Positions 52,464 to 60,666 of a stretch of DNA of 64,000 nucleotides are shown here, in pieces; the stretch's first letter is position 1; every line of letters begins with the position of its first letter. The translations under genes and the position numbers were made by a program. The notes under the pieces are model-generated. The model did not search any database. It was given only the letters and a program-made list of their open reading frames with translations, and was not told where the DNA came from. Source of the DNA: JAAFJM01 sp964529175 (GTDB lineage Bacteria; Bacteroidota; Bacteroidia; UKL13-3); NCBI GenBank assembly GCA_964529175.1, contig CAZGVO010000001.1, positions 671,770-735,769 on the forward strand. The letters run 5' to 3'.

Positions 52464-53516
52464 ATGTCAAAAATTGTTGAATTATTAGGCGACAAAGCCG
52501 ATTATTACTTAAATCACGAAAGTAAAACCATTAGCAAATCAAATATCCATTTACCTGGTAGCGATTTTGTTGATCGTATTTTTGCTCAAACAAACAGAAA
52601 TCCACAAGTATTACGTAGTCTTGCTCAATTATACGGAACAGGTCGTTTAGCAAATACTGGTTATATGTCTATTTTACCTGTTGATCAGGGTATTGAACAT
52701 TCGGCAGGTGCAAGTTTTGCTCCAAATCCAGCTTTTTTTGACCCAGAAAATATTGTTAAATTAGCAATTGAAGGTGGTTGTAATGCAGTAGCTTCAACAT
52801 ATGGTGTGTTGGCTTCTATGTCAAGAAAATACGCACATAAAATTCCATTTATTGTTAAAATTAATCATAACGAGTTTTTAAGCTATCCAAATAAATTCGA
52901 CCAAATTATGTTTGGTTCAGTTGATGAGGCTTATAATTTAGGTGCTGTTGCAGTTGGTGCAACTATTTATTTTGGTTCAGAAGAGTCTGGCCGCCAAATT
53001 CAAGAAGTAGCAGCTGCTTTTGAGCGTGCTCATGAATTAGGAATGGCTACTATTTTATGGTGCTATACTCGTAATAATGCATTTAAAGTGGATGGTGTTG
53101 ATTACCACACTTCGGCTGATTTAACTGGTCAAGCTAATCATTTAGGTGTAACTATTCAAGCGGATATTATTAAACAAAAATTACCTACCAATAATGGTGG
53201 TTACAATGCTACTAAACATGGTAAAACACATCCAAAAGTTTATAGCGAATTAACTACTGATCATCCAATTGATTTAACTCGTTACCAAGTTGCAAATTGC
53301 TACATGGGTCGTCAAGGTTTAATTAATTCAGGTGGCGAAAGTAAGGGCGCTAGCGATTTAGCTGAAGCAGTAACAACAGCAGTTATTAACAAACGCGCTG
53401 GGGGACAAGGTTTAATTAGCGGTCGTAAAGCATTCCAAAAACCAATGAATGAAGGTATTCAGTTATTAAATACCATTCAAGACGTTTATTTAGATAATAG
53501 TATAACAATAGCATAA
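52464..53516 (+). CDS. fbaB: Class I fructose-bisphosphate aldolase (DhnA type)
   Basis: A 350-residue TIM-barrel enzyme cleaving fructose 1,6-bisphosphate in glycolysis. P-V-D-Q-G-I-E-H-S-A-G near residue 73, F-I-V-K-I-N-H-N-E-F (Schiff-base lysine strand region), and the C-terminal Q-G-L-I-S-G-R-K-A-F-Q match the DhnA/FbaB class I family, distinct from eukaryotic class I enzymes. Length is typical. It is separated from accD by a short gap that holds a repeat-like segment. Confidence 0.9.
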   Translation: MSKIVELLGDKADYYLNHESKTISKSNIHLPGSDFVDRIFAQTNRNPQVLRSLAQLYGTGRLANTGYMSILPVDQGIEHSAGASFAPNPAFFDPENIVKLAIEGGCNAVASTYGVLASMSRKYAHKIPFIVKINHNEFLSYPNKFDQIMFGSVDEAYNLGAVAVGATIYFGSEESGRQIQEVAAAFERAHELGMATILWCYTRNNAFKVDGVDYHTSADLTGQANHLGVTIQADIIKQKLPTNNGGYNATKHGKTHPKVYSELTTDHPIDLTRYQVANCYMGRQGLINSGGESKGASDLAEAVTTAVINKRAGGQGLISGRKAFQKPMNEGIQLLNTIQDVYLDNSITIA

Positions 53517-53520
53517 ATAT

Positions 53521-53595
53521 GTTTCTGGCCTCTAGCTACTAGCGCCTTATTAGGGATTACAGCTAGTTGCTAGAAGCTAGTAGCCAGTAGCAAAA
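53521..53595. repeat. Degenerate GCTAGTAGC-type repeat cluster
   Basis: The gap between fbaB and accD contains several related words (CTAGCTACTAGC, CTAGTTGCTAG, GCTAGTAGCCAGTAGC) in direct and inverted orientation. The segment can fold on itself and would form most of the accD leader. It may be a miniature dispersed repeat of this genome. Confidence 0.6.
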
Positions 53596-53598
53596 AAA

Positions 53599-54459
53599 AT
53601 GAGTTGGTTTAAAAGAGTAAAAGAAGGTATTACAACATCTACATCTGATAAAAAATCGGTGCCAGATGGATTGTGGCATAAATGTTCAAGATGTAAAAAA
53701 GCCACATTAAGTTCTGATCATGCAGTAAACAAATATGTTTGTATGCATTGCAATTACCACGATAAAATTGGTTCAAGAGAATATTTTGAAGTGATTTTTG
53801 ATGAAGGAACTTGCAAAGAACTTTACAGTAATATTAAACCCACTGACCCTTTAGAATTTAAAGATACCAAAGCTTACAAAGATCGTTTAGCAGAAACCAT
53901 TAAAAAAACAGGAATGGAAGATGCTTTACGAGTTGGTGTAGGTAATGTAGATGGACTACCATTGGTAATTGCATGTATGGATTTTGGTTTTATTGGAGGA
54001 AGTATGGGAAGTGTAGTTGGTGAAAAAATTGCTCGCGCAATTGACTACGGAAGAGAAAACAGAATACCTGTGATGATTATTTCAAAATCGGGAGGAGCAC
54101 GTATGATGGAAGCTGCATTTAGTTTAATGCAAATGGCTAAAACATCGGCTAAGTTGGCTTTATTGGGTCAAGCAGGTGTTCCTTATATTAGTTTATTAAC
54201 CGATCCAACCACAGGAGGTGTTACAGCTTCTTTTGCTATGCTTGGCGATATTAATATTGCTGAACCAGAAGCATTAATAGGTTTTGCAGGTCCGCGTGTA
54301 ATACGCGAAACTATTGGTAAAGATTTACCAAAAGGCTTCCAAAGCTCAGAGTTTTTACTAGAACACGGTTTTGTGGATATCATTGTTCCAAGAACAGAAT
54401 TGAAGCAAAAACTAAGCACTTTATTGCACCTTTGGGCTGAAAAACCAATGGCTGTATAA
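53599..54459 (+). CDS. accD: Acetyl-CoA carboxylase carboxyltransferase subunit beta
   Basis: A 286-residue subunit of acetyl-CoA carboxylase, which makes malonyl-CoA for fatty acid synthesis. The N-terminal zinc ribbon is complete (C29-x2-C32, C48-x2-C51: W-H-K-C-S-R-C and V-C-M-H-C). The crotonase-like core has F-G-F-I-G-G-S-M-G-S-V-V-G, S-G-G-A-R-M and T-T-G-G-V-T-A-S-F-A. Length and order are typical. Its partner accA is not in the window. Confidence 0.96.
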   Translation: MSWFKRVKEGITTSTSDKKSVPDGLWHKCSRCKKATLSSDHAVNKYVCMHCNYHDKIGSREYFEVIFDEGTCKELYSNIKPTDPLEFKDTKAYKDRLAETIKKTGMEDALRVGVGNVDGLPLVIACMDFGFIGGSMGSVVGEKIARAIDYGRENRIPVMIISKSGGARMMEAAFSLMQMAKTSAKLALLGQAGVPYISLLTDPTTGGVTASFAMLGDINIAEPEALIGFAGPRVIRETIGKDLPKGFQSSEFLLEHGFVDIIVPRTELKQKLSTLLHLWAEKPMAV

Positions 54460-54478
54460 GGACTTAAATACTTTTAAA

Positions 54479-54516
54479 TAAAAAAAGCTATTCGTTAAAA
54501 GAATAGCTTTTTTTAT
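54479..54516. terminator. Bidirectional terminator hairpin
   Basis: AAAAAAGCTATTC (54481-54493) pairs perfectly with GAATAGCTTTTTT (54501-54513) around a 7-nt loop. It serves accD on plus and menE on minus; the menE stop overlaps its edge. Confidence 0.88.
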
Positions 54517-55580
54517 TTACTTTTATTCCTATCAATTTTTTGGCTTGGGGTGTAGTAGAATTCATCAACAATTTGAAATTGTTTGGGTATCTCATAATGT
54601 TTCAAGTTTTTCAATAAATATGATTTTAAGTCATCAAAATTTACGGAATCTTTGTTTTGTTTTTCAATAAATAAAACCACTTTTTCTCCAAGAAATTCAT
54701 CTGGCAAACTGCCAATAAAATAAGGGAAGGGCAAAATATTTTGTTCTGTAAAATAGTTAGAAATTTCATCCTCCACTTTTAGAGCATTTACTTTTAATCC
54801 CCCACTGTTTATTACAAAATCTATTCTACCTAATACCGCAAATTCATCATCAATAATTTCAACAAAATCGTTGGTTTGTAACCATTGGTTTTTGGTAATT
54901 TTATTTCTAATTTTTAAAGTATTTTCTTGGCTTAAAGCTATTTCATTATTAGGTAATAATTTAAAATACGATTCAGTTTTTAAATTGTGCAAAGCTATGT
55001 GGCTTAAGGTTTCTGTCATGCCATAAGTAGCCCATATATTTGGCTTTAAATCAGCACATTGGGAGATTAAAGAGTTAGAAGCTGGAGCCCCTCCTAAAAG
55101 TATATTTTTAAACAGATTGAGTATTTTTTTTTCATAATCATTACTTACTATTTGTTGCAATTGCATAGGAACTAATGAACAAAAAGTGTACGGATGATTT
55201 TGTGTTAATGTAGCAAATGGATTGCCAGTTGGATTCACTATTGTTATATCGGCCTTTAATAAAATTGCTCGTGCCAAAAGCATGGCACCTGCTACCAAAC
55301 TAATGTCTAAACAAATGTAAAAATGTTGTTTTTCTTGGTTTAAATTTAAGTAATTTATGGTTTGTGTGGCAGACCAAGTTATCTCCTCTTTAGTAAATAC
55401 AAATTGTTTGGGAACGCCTGTACTTCCTGAACTTTGAAAGTTAAAATCTTGATTGGTAAACCATTTTTCAATAAAAGAAAAAGCCTTTTTTTCGTTATCG
55501 TTCAAAAGGCTTTTATCAATTAAATTTAAATCGGTTAATGATTCAATTTTATATGCAATATGGTTAATAAATAAACGCAT
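54513..55580 (-). CDS. menE: Short AMP-binding acyl-CoA synthetase, MenE-like (o-succinylbenzoate-CoA ligase)
   Basis: A 355-residue ANL-superfamily enzyme. The AMP-binding P-loop S-S-G-S-T-G-V-P-K is at about 57-65, A-T-Y-G-M-T-E-T near residue 190 is the A5 motif, and G-R-I-D-F-V-I-N-S-G-G-L-K is the hinge. Bacteroidota MenE proteins are short like this compared with 450-500 residues elsewhere; they activate o-succinylbenzoate in menaquinone synthesis. Other men genes are not nearby, so the substrate is moderately sure. Its start overlaps the pth stop by one base. Confidence 0.72.
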   Translation of the reverse strand: MRLFINHIAYKIESLTDLNLIDKSLLNDNEKKAFSFIEKWFTNQDFNFQSSGSTGVPKQFVFTKEEITWSATQTINYLNLNQEKQHFYICLDISLVAGAMLLARAILLKADITIVNPTGNPFATLTQNHPYTFCSLVPMQLQQIVSNDYEKKILNLFKNILLGGAPASNSLISQCADLKPNIWATYGMTETLSHIALHNLKTESYFKLLPNNEIALSQENTLKIRNKITKNQWLQTNDFVEIIDDEFAVLGRIDFVINSGGLKVNALKVEDEISNYFTEQNILPFPYFIGSLPDEFLGEKVVLFIEKQNKDSVNFDDLKSYLLKNLKHYEIPKQFQIVDEFYYTPSQKIDRNKSK

Positions 55581-56140
55581 TATTTATTGTATTCATTCAT
55601 GGTTAAAGGCAATCCTTTTATTACAAAACTTTCTATAGCATCTACCGATTTATGAATTAAAAAAGGCATTTCTTTCATTTCGTCAGTAGTCCATTTTCCT
55701 AATACATAATCTACCTGACGACCTTTTGGGAAATTACTGCCAATACCAAACCTAAGTCTCGGATAATTTTGAGTACCGAGCAATTCGTTAATGCTTTTTA
55801 GTCCATTATGACCGGCATCGCTGCCATTTCCTCTAATACGTAGTTTGCCAAAATCAATGGCCAAATCATCTACTAAAATAAAAATATTTTCTATTGGAAT
55901 TTTTAAATCTGTCATCCAATGGCGCACAGCTTTGCCACTTAAATTCATATAAGTGGTTGGCATAATTACGTGCATTTGCCTGCCACGCAAACTTACTTGA
56001 GCATATTGTGCATGCTTTTGAACAGTAAAATTTCCTGCATGTTTTTTTACCAAAGCTTCGGCTATATCAAACCCAATATTATGACGGGTTTGTGCATATT
56101 CAGCCCCTATATTTCCTAATCCTACAATTAAAAATTTCAT
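55580..56140 (-). CDS. pth: Peptidyl-tRNA hydrolase
   Basis: A 186-residue enzyme releasing peptides from prematurely freed peptidyl-tRNA. The start is F-L-I-V-G-L-G-N-I-G-A-E-Y-A-Q-T-R-H-N-I-G, with the catalytic His in T-R-H-N-I-G at about 20; P-T-T-Y-M-N-L-S-G and V-D-D-L-A-I-D-F-G are also standard. Second gene of the GNAT - pth - menE run: a 7-bp gap upstream, a one-base overlap downstream. Confidence 0.96.
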   Translation of the reverse strand: MKFLIVGLGNIGAEYAQTRHNIGFDIAEALVKKHAGNFTVQKHAQYAQVSLRGRQMHVIMPTTYMNLSGKAVRHWMTDLKIPIENIFILVDDLAIDFGKLRIRGNGSDAGHNGLKSINELLGTQNYPRLRFGIGSNFPKGRQVDYVLGKWTTDEMKEMPFLIHKSVDAIESFVIKGLPLTMNEYNK

Positions 56141-56147
56141 ATACTTT

Positions 56148-56570
56148 TTATGGTTTACTGTAAACCATTTTTAAATGTTCAATATCGGCTTCCCAAAAGT
56201 TTGGCCCTTCTGGTCTAAAGTTGTGTTTTGCGTATAAAGGTGCAGCAGTTAATTGAGCATGCAAGTAAATTTTTTTACCAAATGGAACAGTTTCATTCAA
56301 TAAATGAGCTACCAAAGCAGAACCAATTCCATTGCCTCTAAATTTTTCCAATACAGCAAATCGTTCTAATTTAAAACCATTTTCAGTTTCTCTTATGCGG
56401 GCTGTTCCGGCAGGTTCGTTGTTGTAATAAGCCAAAAAATGAATACTTTCTTCTTCAAATTCATACTCAATTTCTTTAGGGCAGTTTTGCCCAATCACAA
56501 AAACTTCGTGCCTAATATCCCAAACTATTTGTTGGGTATTATCGTCAATAATTTTTTCTATTTTTACCAT
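56148..56570 (-). CDS. GNAT family N-acetyltransferase
   Basis: A 140-residue protein with the GNAT core: A-G-T-A-R-I-R (strand 4), L-E-R-F-A-V-L-E-K-F-R-G-N-G-I-G-S-A-L (acetyl-CoA binding R/Q-x-x-G-x-G/A motif), and the C-terminal Y-A-K-H-N-F-R-P-E-G. Similar to ElaA/YjcF-type acetyltransferases with unknown acceptor. First gene of the pth run. A palindromic dispersed repeat lies 25-75 bp upstream. Confidence 0.84.
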   Translation of the reverse strand: MVKIEKIIDDNTQQIVWDIRHEVFVIGQNCPKEIEYEFEEESIHFLAYYNNEPAGTARIRETENGFKLERFAVLEKFRGNGIGSALVAHLLNETVPFGKKIYLHAQLTAAPLYAKHNFRPEGPNFWEADIEHLKMVYSKP

Positions 56571-56598
56571 TTATAACTTTTTAAAAAAACAAAATTCG

Positions 56599-56642
56599 TT
56601 TCGACTTCGCTCAACGACCAAGGACATTGAGCGGAGTCGAAA
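56599..56642. repeat. Palindromic dispersed-repeat-like element
   Basis: TTTCGACTTCGCTCAA (56599-56614) and TTGAGCGGAGTCGAAA (56627-56642) form a 16-bp inverted repeat with one mismatch and a 12-nt loop. It is clearly richer in G+C than its surroundings. Words like these are common as dispersed intergenic repeats in Bacteroidota. It lies between kynU (3' end) and the GNAT gene (5' end). Confidence 0.75.
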
Positions 56643-56650
56643 TGTATCCA

Positions 56651-57913
56651 CTATCCTTTTTTAAAGTATTTTTTTAGTGCTTCGCCAATTAAATAAACAT
56701 CTTCAAAGGTGTTATACATTGGTACTGGACTCATACGTATAACATCAGGTTCGCGCCAATCGGGCATTATGTTTTCGCTTACCAAATAGTCAAATAATTT
56801 TTTGCCGTCTTGCTTCACAATGATTGAAAGTTGGCAGCCTCTTTCATCCTTATTTTTAGGAGTTATTATGGTTAAATGTTCGGTGTATTGGTTCAAAATA
56901 AATTCCAAATAACCCGTTAATAATTCACTTTTGGCTCTTAAGTTTTCCATACCTGCTTCTGCAAACATTTCTAACGATGCTTTATGAATGGCCATTGGAA
57001 AAATTTGTGCATTACTTAATTGCCAACCTTGGGCACCTTGAATGGCTTTAAAGCCTTTTTTCATTTGGAAACGCTCGCCTTCATCGTGCCCCCACCAGCC
57101 TGCAAAACGGTTCAGTTCAGCGTTTTCATGTCTTTGGTGAACAAATACACCACTTGTTCCTCCAGGGCCGCTATTTAAATATTTATAAGTACACCAAACC
57201 GCAAAATCTACATCCCAATCGTGTAATTGTAAATGCAAATTTCCAGCAGCATGAGCCAAATCAAAGCCTGCATAAGCTCCAACAGCATGTGCAGCAGCAG
57301 CTATGGATTTCATATCAAAAACTTGGCCTGTATAATAATTTACACCACCTAACATTACCAATGCCAAACTATCGGCATTTGCATTGATGGTTGCAATAAT
57401 ATCTTCGGTGCGCAAAGTGTGTTCACCTTCGCGTGGTTTAAGTTCTATAATGGCATTATCAGGATTTAAATTATGGTGTTTAGCTTGCGTTTCCATAGCA
57501 TATAAATCGCTTGGAAAAGCAGCAGCTTCCATTATTATTTTATAACGAGTGGCAGTTGGTTTGTAAAAACTTACCATCATTAGGTGTAAGTTTACAGTTA
57601 GGTTGTTCATTATAACTAGCTCGCTAGGTTTTGCACCTACTACTTTTGCAGCATTTTCGGTTAAAAAATGGTGGTACCCAAACCAAGGATTTTTTGCATC
57701 AAAATGTCCTTCTACTCCAAATTTTGCCCAATCGTTTAACTCTTGATCAATAGCTGCACGCACTGATTTTGGCTGTAAACCTAATGAGTTGCCACATAAA
57801 TAAACTACATGTTTATTGTTGTGAGTTAATAAATGAAATTGATGTTTAAAATGGGCTAGTTTATCGTTTGCATCTAGTTGTTGAGCAAAACTTAAGGTAT
57901 TTTCAAATTGCAT
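56651..57913 (-). CDS. kynU: Kynureninase
   Basis: A PLP enzyme (420 residues from the ATG at 57913) that cleaves kynurenine or 3-hydroxykynurenine to (hydroxy)anthranilate and alanine in tryptophan breakdown. L-C-G-N-S-L-G-L-Q-P near residue 40, A-G-F-D-L-A-H-A-A-G-N and C-T-Y-K-Y-L-N-S-G-P-G-G (PLP lysine) are diagnostic. The 57913 start (M-Q-F-E-N-T-L) is preferred over 57934, which adds only hydrophobic residues. On the minus strand a TATTATTG with TTTG 19 bp upstream lies just before it. No other kyn genes nearby. Confidence 0.94.
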   Translation of the reverse strand: MQFENTLSFAQQLDANDKLAHFKHQFHLLTHNNKHVVYLCGNSLGLQPKSVRAAIDQELNDWAKFGVEGHFDAKNPWFGYHHFLTENAAKVVGAKPSELVIMNNLTVNLHLMMVSFYKPTATRYKIIMEAAAFPSDLYAMETQAKHHNLNPDNAIIELKPREGEHTLRTEDIIATINANADSLALVMLGGVNYYTGQVFDMKSIAAAAHAVGAYAGFDLAHAAGNLHLQLHDWDVDFAVWCTYKYLNSGPGGTSGVFVHQRHENAELNRFAGWWGHDEGERFQMKKGFKAIQGAQGWQLSNAQIFPMAIHKASLEMFAEAGMENLRAKSELLTGYLEFILNQYTEHLTIITPKNKDERGCQLSIIVKQDGKKLFDYLVSENIMPDWREPDVIRMSPVPMYNTFEDVYLIGEALKKYFKKG

Positions 57914-58070
57914 GTGCAATAATACTAATACCATTTTGATTTACAAATGAGGCCAATGGGTTTGGCGTAAATCCTAGAATGGTATTATGCCGCAATTAAT
58001 ATGTTCTATTTTGTTTATTATTAAGCGGTATAAATCATTTAATGGCTACATAGCTCTTAAAAATGATTTT

Positions 58071-58535
58071 TTATTGAGGATAGCTAGTAACTCTCAAATA
58101 ATTTCCGTTTCTGGTTACAAAATATTGGCGTAATCCTCTATCGGCAGGGCCTTTACTTGGTGTGCCTGTGGTTAAAAAAAACTCGCTTGCGCAGCAGCGG
58201 TTAGTGCCACTCCCACATTGAAATTTTGAATTATTATCGGACATGTAAATGCGGCTGCAAGCACTATCAACTTTGTAAGGACATGCTCTGTCAAAAGCCA
58301 CAAATTCATCAAAGTTATTATATATAATGATACCTTTATATCCAACACCTTGCCCTTCTCTGTAAACATAACCTCCCATGTTTTGAAGTGGAGCTGCATC
58401 AGGCAGTAATAAATTGATATTGATATCAAAATTTACAGGAGGGAAAAAATCATTGTTTTGTGAGGCACTTTTGTCTTTTTCGCAAGCCATAATAAAAACA
58501 AAAGCTATTACAATGTATAAATATTTCAATTTCAT
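58071..58535 (-). CDS. Lipoprotein with degenerate Rieske-like domain
   Basis: A 154-residue protein starting at ATG 58535, which overlaps the upstream stop by one base. Signal peptide M-K-L-K-Y-L-Y-I-V-I-A-F-V-F-I-M-A-C-E-K with the lipobox Cys at 18. The mature domain shows F-D-R-A-C-P-Y and, later, R-C-C-A-S-E-F followed by G-P-A-D-R-G-L-R-Q-Y, the frame of a Rieske [2Fe-2S] domain. The cluster histidines of C-x-H and C-x-x-H are replaced, so no canonical cluster can form; extra cysteines may form disulfides. Probably cotranscribed with the FemAB-like gene. Confidence 0.72.
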   Translation of the reverse strand: MKLKYLYIVIAFVFIMACEKDKSASQNNDFFPPVNFDININLLLPDAAPLQNMGGYVYREGQGVGYKGIIIYNNFDEFVAFDRACPYKVDSACSRIYMSDNNSKFQCGSGTNRCCASEFFLTTGTPSKGPADRGLRQYFVTRNGNYLRVTSYPQ

Positions 58536-59431
58536 TATTTTATCCAAGCCAAAAATTTTGGCAAATTGTTTTTTCTGTATTTAAAATAAGGTTTTTTATA
58601 GGCGCCAAACGATTTGTAAAAACGTTCAATTCCGTCAATTTCAGAACCTTCAAAGTCAATAAACAAATTTTTGCCACACAATTGCATAATAACCGAATCC
58701 ATTAAAAAGTGCATGGCACCATTTTTTTTACCTTTTTCGTTTGATGTTCCTAAATGAAAAATGGCCCTATCATCATTAATAATAAAAGCGGCAGCCCCTA
58801 ATAAACCAAACTGATTACTATAAACGCCAACTGCCAATAAATTATTTTGTTTGTTGCAAATTTTGTACAATTGTTTCAGCGTTTTATAGTCGTTTTCTTT
58901 TACTCCTTTGGTTTCTTTACCCTTGTATTTTTGGTAAAAATCAATTACTTGTTTGTAAGGTAATGCTTGTAAAAATAAGCCTTCCTCTTTGGCCTTTTTT
59001 ATATTGCGTTTTGCTTGCCCTTTGTATCCGGCAAAAATGTCTTTATAACCTTCATCAATAGGAAGTATATAGTTTTTACGTGGTTTTAAACCCTCTGTAC
59101 TATTTTCTTCATTTAAGTTGATATCGATTAATTTAAATTTGGTAGGAATGGCATTTAAAAAATCTTGAACCAATAAAGCCTGTGATTCGTTTTTTGAAAA
59201 TACACCTAACTGTTGGGTAAAAAAAGGTTGAAACAAGTAGGAAATGAAATACTTTTTTCTGTGTGTCAATGGCATTACAGCCTCGTAATCGTTAAGCACC
59301 AAAGCGTCCCAATTAGGACTTACTATATCTAAATACCAAGCATAGGCGTAAATAATGGTATTGCTAGCGTGAGAAATGCAATAATCCCACTTTGTTTTAT
59401 CTATTTCAGTATGTTTAAGGTAGTTTATCAA
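58535..59431 (-). CDS. FemAB-like GNAT-fold acyltransferase
   Basis: A 298-residue protein with a FemAB/Acetyltransf_6 layout: an N-terminal half with Q-P-F-F-T-Q-Q-L-G-V-F and Y-I-L-P-I-D-E-G-Y, the segment Y-K-G-Q-A-K-R-N-I-K-K-A-K typical of the family, and a second half with G-A-A-A-F-I-I-N-D-D-R-A-I-F-H-L-G and F-I-D-F-E-G-S (GNAT acetyl-CoA/aa-tRNA site). Relatives transfer amino acids or acyl groups onto peptidoglycan or other envelope molecules. Upstream lies the candidate structured RNA. Confidence 0.72.
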   Translation of the reverse strand: MINYLKHTEIDKTKWDYCISHASNTIIYAYAWYLDIVSPNWDALVLNDYEAVMPLTHRKKYFISYLFQPFFTQQLGVFSKNESQALLVQDFLNAIPTKFKLIDINLNEENSTEGLKPRKNYILPIDEGYKDIFAGYKGQAKRNIKKAKEEGLFLQALPYKQVIDFYQKYKGKETKGVKENDYKTLKQLYKICNKQNNLLAVGVYSNQFGLLGAAAFIINDDRAIFHLGTSNEKGKKNGAMHFLMDSVIMQLCGKNLFIDFEGSEIDGIERFYKSFGAYKKPYFKYRKNNLPKFLAWIK

Positions 59432-59507
59432 AGCTTAATGTTTCAACACAAAAATAGAATAAAGCAGCATACTTAAATATTAAAAATAAAATTTAATAAC
59501 TAATAAA

Positions 59508-59720
59508 AACAAAAAAGCCGGGCTCTCCCGGCTTTTTGCCCAATGTTTCCAAAGGTTTTTTCATTAATTATGAAAAAATTTACTCACTCAATGTACAAAA
59601 ACACCCAATTGAGATGAATAGTTTCTAATAATTTAAAATTAAATGCAATTATTTGTTAGTCAGTCAATTAATTTTATCCTGAAAATTTGAATTGTTTGGA
59701 ATTAAGTGAGTAAATTAATT
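59508..59720 (-). ncRNA. Candidate structured RNA of about 210 nt (6S-like layout)
   Basis: Between two divergent genes the minus strand carries a full transcription unit without a reading frame. It has promoter elements TTTG (59756-59759) and TACTTTTG (59726-59733), then at the predicted 5' end an arm (59701-59716) that pairs over 16 bp with 59577-59592. The rod between is long and AT-rich with an internal hairpin, then come a second perfect 9-bp hairpin (59556-59578) and a strong terminator. The single non-Watson-Crick position in the 16-bp helix is G-U on the minus strand but C-A on the plus, so the minus strand is the likely RNA. Paired ends with a rod-like body resemble 6S RNA. Confidence 0.55.
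59511..59537. terminator. Orphan terminator hairpin
   Basis: AAAAGCCGGG (59513-59522), loop CTCT, CCCGGCTTTT (59527-59536), with T-runs on both strands. It lies between the starts of two divergent genes, so it ends no annotated gene; it would end the candidate RNA on the minus strand. Confidence 0.9.
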
Positions 59721-59725
59721 TTATT

Positions 59726-59759
59726 CAAAAGTAAAAATATGTATTTTTATACTTTCAAA
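59726..59759 (-). promoter_or_regulatory. Promoter of the candidate RNA, TTTG-N22-TACTTTTG
   Basis: On the minus strand the -33 element TTTG (59756-59759) and the exact -7 element TACTTTTG (59726-59733) are 22 bp apart, as in the hutI promoter. Predicted start about 59720, right at the 5' arm of the long helix. Confidence 0.6.
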
Positions 59760-59763
59760 AAGC

Positions 59764-60666
59764 ATGATACAAATACTGAAAGAGGCCTCAGAACATTCGT
59801 TTTGTTGGGTAGATGTAAACCAACCAACCGAGCAAGAGTTAAAAGACTTGGCTATAAAATACAATTTGCCTGAAACAGCTATTAAAGATTGTTTAGACCC
59901 AGGGCATTTGCCAAAATTCGAACAGCTTGATAATGAGCACTTTGTTATCATTAGAAATTATGACCATAAGTGCGATATTGGAGCGGACAGTTTTCAAAAA
60001 TTAACTCGAAAAATAGCTATTTTTTGGGGTAAAGATTTTTTGCTAACTGTTCATAGGCATGATTCGTTGGTAATTTACGGGGTGGCTAAAAAGTACGCTA
60101 ATAGTAGCGTTTGTAAAAGTCCATTTGATATTATTTGTAAAATAATTAAAGATTCTTTGCAAAGTTTTGAAAATCCTTTAGCTGCCTTAGATGCCGAAAT
60201 TGATTCGTACGAAACGCGTATATTTTTAAAAAGTAAAATACCCGATTTACTTAAAAACCTATACTTGATTAAAAGAAAAATTTATGTAAAGAAGCGTTTG
60301 TTTACTTTAACCAAGGCTGTAATTGAACAGTTGGGAAATTCGCATAAACGCAACACTATTTACGAGGATTTAAAAGATACTTATGTGCGTGTAGAGACCA
60401 TTACTGAAGAAATTTACGATAGCATACATAGTTTGTTAAATATTTATATTTCGCTTTCGAGCCAAAAAACCAATGAGGTAATGCGCGTATTAACGGTTTT
60501 CTCAGCATTTTTTTTACCTTTAACTTTTATAGTAGGTATTTATGGTATGAATTTTCAGTTTATGCCTGAATTAACGCACTATTATGGCTATCCGGGTGTG
60601 TTAATTTTTATGCTTTTGCTTACTATAATTATTTACCAATGGTTTAGCCGCAAAGGCTGGATTTAA
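59764..60666 (+). CDS. corA: CorA family magnesium/divalent cation transporter
   Basis: A 300-residue protein with a large cytoplasmic N-terminal domain and two C-terminal membrane helices. The first helix ends in the selectivity motif Y-G-M-N at 260-263, followed by F-Q-F-M-P-E-L (loop) and a last helix with a basic C-terminus, K-G-W-I. Length and layout are those of CorA Mg2+/Co2+ channels. The start ATG is 5 bp from the -33 element of the candidate RNA on the opposite strand, so the two promoters are close and may interfere. Confidence 0.92.
   Translation: MIQILKEASEHSFCWVDVNQPTEQELKDLAIKYNLPETAIKDCLDPGHLPKFEQLDNEHFVIIRNYDHKCDIGADSFQKLTRKIAIFWGKDFLLTVHRHDSLVIYGVAKKYANSSVCKSPFDIICKIIKDSLQSFENPLAALDAEIDSYETRIFLKSKIPDLLKNLYLIKRKIYVKKRLFTLTKAVIEQLGNSHKRNTIYEDLKDTYVRVETITEEIYDSIHSLLNIYISLSSQKTNEVMRVLTVFSAFFLPLTFIVGIYGMNFQFMPELTHYYGYPGVLIFMLLLTIIIYQWFSRKGWI

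Noticed and set aside
58071..58535. Functional Rieske iron-sulfur protein
   Set aside because: Both cluster-binding histidines are missing, so only the fold resemblance is claimed.
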